Positions 1 through 5,323 of a DNA stretch of 7,733 nucleotides are shown here, piece by piece. Each line of letters starts with the position of its first letter. Within the stretch, counting starts at the first letter, position 1. The stretch is from JABDGR01 sp964561455 (lineage in GTDB: Bacteria; Verrucomicrobiota; Verrucomicrobiia; Opitutales; JABDGR01), in assembly GCA_964561455.1 (NCBI GenBank), contig CAZLPS010000148.1, positions 1 through 7,733 of the forward strand. Direction: 5' to 3'. The position numbers were made by a program, and so were the translations under genes. The notes below the pieces were generated by a model, which was not told the origin of the DNA, did no database searches, and was given only the letters and a program-made list of their open reading frames with translations.

Positions 1-12
1 CTTTTATTCGCC

Positions 13-42
13 GTTAGGTCCGACGCCCCGGCTGTGCCTAAC
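13..42. repeat. Imperfect inverted repeat GTTAGG...CCTAAC
   Basis: GTTAGGT (13-19) and GCCTAAC (36-42) form a six-base-pair stem, plus a G-T pair, with further scattered pairing inside. It lies about 60 bp past the stop codon of the minus-strand immunity-like gene. It could act as a weak transcript end, but there is no T-tract on either side. The two arms match integron core-site consensus sequences, but in the wrong order for one attC site. Nothing else is recognisable in bases 1-103. Confidence 0.3.
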
Positions 43-103
43 TTAGCGCCATTCGAATCTGAGTACTTTTGCGGCTTACGATAGAAGGTGCCTCGCGTGA
101 CGC

Positions 104-667
104 TTACCATTTATCTGCAGGAATTAGGGTCAACCTTCGCGCATGGGAGCGTCCGAATTCAACCTCATCGTGCGAGCATATGAAGCCCCCACCTATAGTC
201 TTCGGGATAACAGCTGAACCTGAGACTGCCGTAGCCTTAACCCTTTGAATTTTGGCATTTCCCAAAGGCTTAATTGTTCGGCCTGACTCAGGTGCCCAAA
301 ACACTGCCAAATCTCCACTTGGAATGTTTATCTTCCCGATTTCTTTTTTGGTCGACGATAGAATGGATGCCAGCTTCAACAGGTGATTCGCCGAATCTTC
401 GGCGAGCCACGCACGTACGATCCGAATTGTACCTGTTGCATTATGGAATATGTCAGCCGTTCCGGCACAAGCCATTTCCCAAGCGATCGCGGTTTGATCG
501 CCAATGGCAACCAAAGCAGCGGGCAGACTTGGCGAAGAGTCGAAGATGGCACAAAGATTTTCGTAATCGCTTCCATCTCCTTCGGCACCGTTCCAATTCT
601 TTGCTGCGCGAGCATCGACGCACAACAACGGACCACCCTCTGCATTTATTGAAATGAGGAATTCCAT
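104..667 (-). CDS. Imm21-like immunity protein (orphan)
   Basis: This 187-residue protein resembles the Imm21 family, predicted cytoplasmic immunity proteins of polymorphic toxin systems. What I see: an N-terminal EGGPLL motif (residues 10-15), then a W-N-G-A block, an acidic DY...C segment (about 34-39), a V-AIGD strand (about 53-57), a second RAW-AEDS element (about 85-92), and a C-terminal GGGF strand. There is no signal peptide or membrane segment. The length suits the family. The start is the ATG at 665-667; a GGGG run 12-15 bases upstream is at best a weak ribosome site. No toxin gene is visible nearby, so it is either solitary or its partner lies beyond the left edge. By eye the GC content is lower than in the rho region, which fits acquisition by transfer. 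The family call is from remembered consensus; function is inferred. Confidence 0.6.
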   Translation of the reverse strand: MEFLISINAEGGPLLCVDARAAKNWNGAEGDGSDYENLCAIFDSSPSLPAALVAIGDQTAIAWEMACAGTADIFHNATGTIRIVRAWLAEDSANHLLKLASILSSTKKEIGKINIPSGDLAVFWAPESGRTIKPLGNAKIQRVKATAVSGSAVIPKTIGGGFICSHDEVEFGRSHARRLTLIPADKW

Positions 668-668
668 T

Positions 669-955
669 TCAATTCAAGCCCCACATTGTTTTCATTAGTT
701 TGGAGAATGCAGCAGCTGCAGCGCCTTGTACCCGCTGGGCAAAAATGAGCCAGGCTTTCCATGTTGACATGAGGACTTGGGTGAGTTGCCAGAGGGCAGG
801 GGTGAAGGGTTGGAGGAGGCGGCGGCTGACGGCACAGGGGTAAGGTGTTCAGCCAGCCACCGATTGGAGATACCCGTTTTGCGGCGCAACCACCAGCCCA
901 AAGCAACTTCCCACTGTGCCCCTTTGGCGAGTTTGCCTGCAGGAGGGTCAGCCAA
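669..955 (-). pseudogene. Remnant of REP-associated Y1 transposase C-terminus
   Basis: Reading the minus strand from 955, the peptide contains AKGAQWEVALGWWLRRKTG followed by ISNRWLAEHL. This resembles the C-terminal helix-turn-helix tail of IS200/REP-associated tyrosine transposases of Verrucomicrobiota and Planctomycetota, where a VAL-WWLR-T-VS-RW-AE-L pattern is followed by a MG...VSR motif. The frame with this segment ends in low-complexity Pro/Ser. A shifted frame starting near 840 continues as PCAVSRRLLQ and stays open to a TGA at 669-671, two bases before the immunity gene start. I read this as one decayed coding segment with a small deletion after HL. The catalytic N-terminal half (HUH and Tyr motifs) is not present in 956-1210. 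It could instead be chance similarity. Confidence 0.38.
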
Positions 956-1275
956 GGGTCAATTGCACTGCGGTTCTAACAATTGCCATGATTCTTTGGG
1001 CAACTCGGTTCTTGGAACTCCGCCAGTCGGCTTCGTGCGGCGGGGATTCGAAAAGGGCCGTCAAGCGGCTTGGGTTCGCCCGCTTGCATTGTGACAATCG
1101 GGTAAATATGTCCGGGGCATGGGATTACCCCCTCCAAACTCGCGAGGCAGCGACAACCCCGTCACCCGGGAAAATACGGGATAATTTTGCGTCATCTCAA
1201 TTTTAAGCTTTGCGCAGTTGGGGAAATCCGCCTAGCGTGGCCTGTATTTCCTCAAGACCGTCTTGGATTTCGACT
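956..1275. other. Unassigned intergenic region before the sigma gene
   Basis: I find no convincing gene here. Short open frames exist on both strands but have no recognisable domain or start signal. The stretch holds one copy of a 15-base sequence (987-1001) that recurs after the lpxR-like gene. It also has a small hairpin, CCCG 1165-1168 with CGGG 1177-1180, followed by GATAAT at 1180-1185. That hexamer resembles a -10 box but has no matching -35. A weak alternative is TTGCAT at 1084-1089 with TATGTC at 1107-1112. The sigma gene promoter should be in this region, but I cannot fix it. Confidence 0.4.
987..1001 (+). repeat. 15-base direct repeat, copy 1
   Basis: The sequence CATGATTCTTTGGGC occurs here and again, identical and on the same strand, at 5027-5041. 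Both copies are intergenic and lie upstream of a transcription gene (sigma factor; rho). The similarity does not extend beyond the 15 bases. Confidence 0.6.
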
Positions 1276-2448
1276 GTGCCGCAAAAAAAAACCAGTGACC
1301 CTAGTTCCGCCCGGCATAATGAGGATGCCGGACCGCACCGGATTTCCGCCGGTCACGGTGCGCCCAAACAGGAGCCGTCTGCGCCACACATTGAACCTCC
1401 GATCAATACCGAGGAGCGCAATGATGAACAGGAAGACAAGGCGATGTTTGACTTGCCGGCCAGCGAGCACAGCAGCCTGCGCCTCTACCTGCATGAAATT
1501 GGGAAGGTGGCACTGCTTACGCCGGAACAGGAAGTGGAGCTGGCGGCACGGATTAAGCAGGGCGACGAAACGGCCCGCCAGCAGATGATTAGCGCCAATT
1601 TGCGGCTGGTGGTCAAAATCGCCCACGACTACAGCCAGTTTGGCCTTCCGCTCCTTGACCTGATTTCAGAAGGGAACATCGGCCTGATGAAGGCCGTTGA
1701 GCGTTTTGACCCGGCCAAGGGTGGAAAGCTCAGCACCTACGCCGCCTGGTGGATCAAGCAGTCCATCAAGCGCGCCCTGGCCAACCAGAGCAAGACCATC
1801 CGCCTCCCCGTCCACTTGGTTGACAAAATCTCGCGCCTCCGCAAAGCGGCCCTGCAATTGCAGGAGACCCTGGGCCGGGAGCCCACCAATGAGGAGTTGG
1901 CCGAGGTCATGGGGCTGCCCGTGCGAAAGATTGCCCACCTGAAGACGGTCAGTGTCAGGCCAACGTCGCTGGATGCGCCGGTGGGTGACGATGATTCGAC
2001 GGAACTGGGTGAACTTGTCTGCGACGAAAACGAATTGACCCCGTTTGAGACCTTGCGCGGCAAAACCACCCAGCAGGACATCAGTAATATTGTCGCGAAA
2101 CTTGACCCGCGCGAAACGGAGATCTTGCGCCTGCGCTTTGGTTTGGACGGCGAACGCCCCAAAACCCTCGAGGAAGTCGGCGAGTGCCTGCACGTCACAC
2201 GCGAGCGGGTGCGCCAACTGCAGAATACGGCTCTGGCGAAGATGCGCAAGGCGCTGACCAAGTTGGAGCGGCAGAACACTGCGGAGGAGGCGAAAGACGA
2301 ACTTTCCGGCGCGAATGGCGATTCCGGACCCAGCCCAACGCTGACCAAGGCGGATGCACCGGCGCCGCGCCCGAACGACCAAGCCGAGCTTTATGCCTTC
2401 ATGCGCACCCAGCGGGAGCGTTCAAATGGGTCGGCGAGGTTGTTGTAG
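1276..2448 (+). CDS. rpoD: RNA polymerase sigma-70 factor, RpoD/SigA type
   Basis: This is a primary-type sigma factor that directs RNA polymerase to promoters. With the GTG at 1276 it has 390 residues. Residues 1-56 are low-complexity and polar. Region 1.2 is near 66-100 (LRLYLHEIG). Region 2 is near 101-181 and includes LLDLISEGNIGLMKAVERF and TYAAWWIKQSI. Region 3 spans about 182-260 and region 4 about 272-330, with the helix-turn-helix ending VTRERVRQLQ at 306-315. A 55-residue Ser/Pro/Ala-rich tail follows. There is no region 1.1 or non-conserved domain as in E. coli RpoD. The start is uncertain. The frame is open from a TTG at 1210, a GTG lies at 1276, and an ATG at 1444 has a good AGGAAG ribosome site, giving 334 residues. 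I prefer 1276 because codons 1276-1443 show coding-like base bias and relatives have similar extensions. A run of nine A at 1283-1291 follows the GTG. It could be one of several RpoD paralogues. Confidence 0.93.
   Translation: MPQKKTSDPSSARHNEDAGPHRISAGHGAPKQEPSAPHIEPPINTEERNDEQEDKAMFDLPASEHSSLRLYLHEIGKVALLTPEQEVELAARIKQGDETARQQMISANLRLVVKIAHDYSQFGLPLLDLISEGNIGLMKAVERFDPAKGGKLSTYAAWWIKQSIKRALANQSKTIRLPVHLVDKISRLRKAALQLQETLGREPTNEELAEVMGLPVRKIAHLKTVSVRPTSLDAPVGDDDSTELGELVCDENELTPFETLRGKTTQQDISNIVAKLDPRETEILRLRFGLDGERPKTLEEVGECLHVTRERVRQLQNTALAKMRKALTKLERQNTAEEAKDELSGANGDSGPSPTLTKADAPAPRPNDQAELYAFMRTQRERSNGSARLL
1430..1435 (+). promoter_or_regulatory. Shine-Dalgarno AGGAAG for internal sigma start at 1444
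   Basis: AGGAAG ends eight bases before the in-frame ATG at 1444. It is the best ribosome-site match in the window, where most genes have none. It supports either a true start at 1444 or an internal second start giving a sigma factor without its low-complexity N-terminus. Confidence 0.45.
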
Positions 2449-2450
2449 GT

Positions 2451-2492
2451 TTTTAGTTTCTAGTTTCTAGTTCTTGGTTCCTTGTTCTTGGT
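2451..2492 (+). repeat. Heptanucleotide tandem repeat, six units
   Basis: Six adjacent seven-base units starting two bases after the sigma stop codon: TTTTAGT, TTCTAGT, TTCTAGT, TCTTGGT, TCCTTGT, TCTTGGT. The second and third are identical, and the fourth and sixth are identical, so the array looks like expansion followed by point divergence. It is not coding in any supported frame. Confidence 0.75.
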
Positions 2493-2526
2493 TGGTCTGG
2501 GAGAAAATAGAACTCGAGGGGCGCCG

Positions 2527-2559
2527 CAGAATCGATCCATTGCGATATTTCTGTTTTTT
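2527..2559 (+). terminator. Possible intrinsic terminator after the sigma gene
   Basis: CAGA-ATCG (2527-2534) can pair with CGAT (2543-2546) and TCTG (2550-2553), leaving a three-base bulge, and is followed directly by six T (2554-2559). The stem is short and AT-containing, so it is weak. Its position between the sigma gene and the next gene fits transcript ending, but Rho-dependent ending is equally possible. Confidence 0.3.
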
Positions 2560-2562
2560 GTT

Positions 2563-2633
2563 ACCTCAACCGCCTCAATTGCCTCACTAGCCTCACTAGC
2601 CTCACTAGGCTCAGTGCCTCAGTCGCCTCAACC
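2563..2633 (+). repeat. Nonanucleotide tandem repeat, eight units
   Basis: Eight consecutive units of consensus GCCTCANNN: ACCTCAACC, GCCTCAATT, three identical GCCTCACTA, an eight-base GGCTCAGT, GCCTCAGTC and GCCTCAACC. The three central perfect copies with diverging flanks suggest replication slippage. The unit length is a multiple of three, but neither strand offers a supported gene here. It lies 75 bp upstream of the P-loop gene start and may sit in its leader or promoter region. Confidence 0.8.
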
Positions 2634-2707
2634 TTCCCTCCCGGTTTTTTCCTCCCAATTTGCATCGCGCCTTGCACCCGGACGGAATTTACGCGTAATT
2701 CCTTCTC

Positions 2708-3454
2708 ATGACTGCGGTATATCTTGTCTTGGGCCTGCCTGGCGCCGGCCGGCATGAAGTGGTGGGCAACTTAATTGGCGGCGCGCTGCCGGATGCCACG
2801 GGTGTGGCCGTTTGGCATCCAACCAATGAACCGCCGACGGTTGGTCTCGAGCCCAAGACCCCGATTCAGCGCCTGCCGTATTCGTTCCAGAGCGGCGCTT
2901 TTATCCCCACGTCGCAGGACGAATCGGGCCGGGAACCGGAAGCCGTTTTTTTTCTGACCGATGGGCGCGCTTCGGTGATTGACCAGATTGAAGCTTTCCC
3001 GGCCTGGCTCAGTTCACACGGTTGGGAATTGGCGCGAATTCTCCTCGTGGTGGACTGCACGCTGGCGGCCGCGCATCCGCAGGTCACCGAATGGCACGAC
3101 GCCTGCGTTCACTTTTCCGACGTGGTGTTGTTGAACCGCCGCGAGGCGCTCTCGCTCAAGTGGGCGGAGCAGTACCAAAAGAAATACGCCGCCCTGCGTT
3201 ACCCGTGCCTCTTTATCCCGGTGAAAAAGGGGCGAGTGGACAATTCGCTGCTAGTGCTGTTCCCGGAGCCGCGGCGCATGTCGCTGACGTTCGACGACAT
3301 TGACCCCGTGGACGAACTGGACCTCGACGAGGAGAATTTGCCGGAAGAACCCTTCACGCTGGAAAATAAGGTGGACCCCTATTTTGAAAAGCTCCTCAGC
3401 GGCCACCGGTGCAAACAGGTGCCCGACGTGAACGCCTTTTTGCCGAAGGACTGA
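2708..3454 (+). CDS. Diverged P-loop (CobW/SIMIBI-like) protein
   Basis: This 248-residue protein has the layout of the N-terminal domain of CobW/UreG/HypB-type SIMIBI GTPases, which handle metal delivery. It opens with a beta strand and a P-loop-like GLPGAGRHEV (residues 9-18). A FFLTDGRASV segment (about 81-88) sits where CobW has its switch or Walker B strand. A hydrophobic strand with VVD (114-116) follows, then DVVLLNRRE with N143-R-R-E146 at the position of the base-binding NKxD motif. The Walker A lysine and Ser/Thr are R15-H16, and NKxD is NRRE, so GTP binding may be lost or changed. The CobW metal motif (CxCC) is not seen. Residues 195-216 are strongly acidic. A run of eight T lies at 2946-2953. 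No Shine-Dalgarno precedes the ATG. The stop is 37 bp from the convergent hicB-like gene. The family relation is inferred; the role is unknown. Confidence 0.7.
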   Translation: MTAVYLVLGLPGAGRHEVVGNLIGGALPDATGVAVWHPTNEPPTVGLEPKTPIQRLPYSFQSGAFIPTSQDESGREPEAVFFLTDGRASVIDQIEAFPAWLSSHGWELARILLVVDCTLAAAHPQVTEWHDACVHFSDVVLLNRREALSLKWAEQYQKKYAALRYPCLFIPVKKGRVDNSLLVLFPEPRRMSLTFDDIDPVDELDLDEENLPEEPFTLENKVDPYFEKLLSGHRCKQVPDVNAFLPKD

Positions 3455-3463
3455 ATGCCTTCG
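3444..3463 (+). other. Hairpin spanning the P-loop gene stop codon
   Basis: CGAAGG (3444-3449) and CCTTCG (3458-3463) can form a perfect six-base-pair stem with an eight-base loop containing the TGA stop. It lies between two convergent genes, but the T-run is on the upstream side, so it does not look like a standard intrinsic terminator. Confidence 0.3.
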
Positions 3464-3491
3464 ATGCCATGACCATGAGAACGCCCAGTTG

Positions 3492-3686
3492 TTACTCCCG
3501 ATACAACATCAAGCGGACGGCGGAGCCCGCCGGCTTGTTGCGGCCCACAAAGCGCACGTCAATCGCCGAGACGATGTTTTCGTGCAATTCCTCCAGGGAG
3601 GAACCTTCGGTGTAGATATTTTCGCTATAGCAGGCAGCGACGAAGCTGCCTTCCAATTGTTGAATAACCTCAAAGGTGATTTCCAT
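3492..3686 (-). CDS. Small HicB-like antitoxin-fold protein (orphan)
   Basis: A 64-residue protein starting MEITFEVIQ, continuing with a GSFVAACYSENIYTEG strand-turn-strand and an SLEELHENIVSAID helix. This matches the partial RNase-H-like fold of HicB-type antitoxins and the related short proteins often mislabelled as a 2-oxoisovalerate dehydrogenase subunit. Such proteins normally pair with a HicA mRNA-interferase encoded next to them. An ATG at 3726-3728 would add 14 hydrophobic residues (MALCLSALV...), but the family normally begins at the ITFEV strand, so I chose 3686. Neither start has a Shine-Dalgarno. The C-terminus ends early at RLMLYRE, where relatives continue a few residues. No HicA reading frame follows, because the convergent P-loop gene begins 37 bp away. 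A TATGAT on the minus strand (3763-3768) could be its -10 box. Toxin-neutralising function is unproven. Confidence 0.7.
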   Translation of the reverse strand: MEITFEVIQQLEGSFVAACYSENIYTEGSSLEELHENIVSAIDVRFVGRNKPAGSAVRLMLYRE

Positions 3687-3867
3687 AAGGGAGCCTGCGG
3701 TAACAAGCGCAGAAAGGCATAGTGCCATATTTAGGAGTGAAATTCAATGTTTATATCCGGGAATCATACCCTAGAAGGACGTTAAAATAACCTTAAGCCC
3801 CGCCTTTTTTACTTGCATTCGTTTCGTTATTGCCGAGGGGCACAATTTCTGCTTTAAGTCCCGTCTA

Positions 3868-5016
3868 ATGCAACGATTTACGACATGCTCGGGCGTCCTC
3901 GTGGGAGCCTTGGCCACCCTGTTTTTGTGCAATGCGGCTGCGGCCCAGCCGGCCAGCGCCACGGCGTCCCCCCCCGGGGGTGTGCCTGCGACTGCCGCTG
4001 GGCCGGGCAATGTTACGATGACGGTCACCCGGTCCATGGATTTCCCGCAAGGCATCTGGAATTTGACGCACGAAAACGATTGGTTCATATACTCCGACCG
4101 CGATTTCACGGGCAATCTGCGGTTGGCCTATACCACGCCGAATGCCTCGGATTGGTCCCATCTGCCGGCGCCCAGCTGGTTGGGAACCGCGTTTAACCAT
4201 TTCAGTTTTATTGATTCTACCACCGCGCAAGACGCCGTGGGCGCGTATGCCAATCTCAATATGTACACGCCCGATGTTTTGACGCTCAATCCACCGAATC
4301 CACGGGATCATCCATATGCGGGTTGGACCAGCGTGGGCTACGATATGATTCGGCAGTCGGCGAACCGCCGCGCCATTTTTGAAGTTAACCTGGGCTTGGT
4401 TGGGCCGACTTCCGGTGGCGAACAATTGCAGAAAAGCTTTCACTCGCTGATCGGCTCGACCCAGCCGGCCGGCTGGGCGTATCAAATTAAGGACGAGCCC
4501 GTGTTGCAATTAACCTACCGGCAGGACTGGCGCCCGTCGTTTCTGACAAATTTGGGCTCCAGCAATTCCGGCGCAATCAATTACGACGTCATTGGCCATA
4601 TTGTGGGCACGGCCGGCAATGGCTTTGATTATGCTGCAACCGGTTTGCTGGCGCGCCTGGGCTATCATCTACCTGCAGATTATGGCGCCGCCCGCCCTCG
4701 TTTGGGCGAAATTGAAAGTGCGCCCGTTCAAGACGCGGGCGCCCCGGCCCCGGAAAACAACTGGGCCTATTTGTGCTTGGGCGCGGAAGCCCGGGCCGTG
4801 GCGCGGGACATCACCGTTGACGGCAACACCTTCACGACCAACAGCTATTCGCAAGTCAATCACGCGCCTTTTGTCGCCGAGTATTATGGCGGCATGGCAG
4901 TTGAATATGGCTGGTTCCGGGGTTCCTTCCTGATTGTCTATGAATCCCACACTTTCAATACCCAACCGCAGGCCGGGCAGTGGCGCGGAGTTTTGTCCTT
5001 GGGTGTGGCTTTTTAA
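3868..5016 (+). CDS. lpxR: LpxR-family lipid A 3'-O-deacylase, outer-membrane barrel
   Basis: This 382-residue secreted beta-barrel resembles LpxR (DUF2219), the outer-membrane enzyme that removes the 3'-acyloxyacyl group from lipid A. A signal peptide covers residues 1-26 with an AAA-Q cleavage site. A Pro/Ala/Gly-rich linker runs to about 50. Family motifs follow: END (69-71) matching the Asn-Asp active-site pair, SDRDFTGN (76-83), DHPYAGW (147-153), and GGEQ...H (183-192), with H192 at the place of the catalytic histidine. The chain ends in Phe, as outer-membrane proteins do. It is about 60 residues longer than the Salmonella enzyme, partly from the linker and a loop near 270-300. No Shine-Dalgarno is visible. 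It runs divergently from the hicB-like gene, across a 181-bp gap. In known cases LpxR activity alters endotoxin recognition; here the substrate lipid A is assumed. Confidence 0.88.
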   Translation: MQRFTTCSGVLVGALATLFLCNAAAAQPASATASPPGGVPATAAGPGNVTMTVTRSMDFPQGIWNLTHENDWFIYSDRDFTGNLRLAYTTPNASDWSHLPAPSWLGTAFNHFSFIDSTTAQDAVGAYANLNMYTPDVLTLNPPNPRDHPYAGWTSVGYDMIRQSANRRAIFEVNLGLVGPTSGGEQLQKSFHSLIGSTQPAGWAYQIKDEPVLQLTYRQDWRPSFLTNLGSSNSGAINYDVIGHIVGTAGNGFDYAATGLLARLGYHLPADYGAARPRLGEIESAPVQDAGAPAPENNWAYLCLGAEARAVARDITVDGNTFTTNSYSQVNHAPFVAEYYGGMAVEYGWFRGSFLIVYESHTFNTQPQAGQWRGVLSLGVAF

Positions 5017-5026
5017 GGAATGTCGG

Positions 5027-5041
5027 CATGATTCTTTGGGC
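5027..5041 (+). repeat. 15-base direct repeat, copy 2
   Basis: An identical copy of CATGATTCTTTGGGC found at 987-1001, here ten bases after the lpxR-like stop codon and about 280 bases before rho. It is the only other copy I found in the window. Confidence 0.6.
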
Positions 5042-5053
5042 TTGCAGAGGACC

Positions 5054-5077
5054 GGGGTCGCCCCTAGCCTAGCGGGG
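5054..5077 (+). other. Two alternative hairpins after lpxR
   Basis: CCCC at 5061-5064 can pair either with GGGG at 5054-5057 (three-base loop) or with GGGG at 5074-5077 (nine-base loop TAGCCTAGC). The structures exclude each other. No T-tract follows, so this is not a standard terminator. The rest of the gene-free stretch 5042-5177 shows nothing I recognise. Confidence 0.3.
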
Positions 5078-5177
5078 AAACGTGCTTCATTTCGCTGCAA
5101 CTGGCCGGCATGGCCGGGGTTGGATTTTTCGCGGCGCGCATGTTTTGCCTGTTAGGATTCCGCGATCATGGTCTGGC

Positions 5178-5207
5178 TTGAAAGCAGGATGATTGCGGAA
5201 ATATTTC
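5178..5207 (+). promoter_or_regulatory. Possible rho promoter
   Basis: TTGAAA (5178-5183) matches five of six bases of the -35 consensus. TATTTC (5202-5207) follows after an 18-base spacer as a poor -10 box. If used, the rho leader would be roughly 110 bases long and include the C-rich segment. The match is weak. Confidence 0.25.
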
Positions 5208-5235
5208 GCCGCTCGCGCGGTGGATAGGCGCTGTC

Positions 5236-5323
5236 TCCCCCGACGCAGGTGTCGGCGGCCACTTTGCCCCCCAGATTTGCTCCCCGCCCGCGGTCCACCC
5301 GGTGCCGCGCGTAAACACCCTCC
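5236..5323 (+). promoter_or_regulatory. C-rich rho leader, candidate rut site
   Basis: The sequence before rho is rich in C and poor in G: bases 5261-5323 contain 31 C and 13 G. It includes clusters CCCCCC (5267-5272), CCCC and CACCC. A small hairpin, CCGAC 5240-5244 with GTCGG 5251-5255, lies at its upstream end. C-rich, G-poor RNA is what Rho binds, and rho leaders in E. coli are known to carry Rho-dependent attenuation. I infer autoregulation by premature termination; the sequence only shows the composition. Confidence 0.4.

Noticed and set aside
13..42. Integron attC site at the left edge
   Set aside because: GTTAGGT and GCCTAAC match core-site consensus, but they occur in the reverse order for an attC and only 16 bases apart. 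No partner core site is found in the following 150 bases and no integrase is visible.
777..1206. Plus-strand open frames of about 100 codons before the sigma gene
   Set aside because: Their peptides are Arg/Cys/Pro-rich without domains and overlap the more convincing minus-strand transposase remnant; they have no start signal.
1666..2382. Long minus-strand open frames opposite the sigma gene
   Set aside because: They mirror the codon bias of the sigma gene, and their peptides are low-complexity Arg/Ala/Gly sequences with no domain.
2482..2757. Open frame through the nonamer array on the plus strand
   Set aside because: Its repeated Ala-Ser-Leu segment comes simply from the nine-base repeat, and it runs into the P-loop gene in a different frame.
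3865..4509. 214-codon minus-strand frame opposite the lpxR-like gene
   Set aside because: The plus strand encodes a complete signal-peptide barrel with family motifs; the opposite frame is Arg/Gly-rich and featureless.
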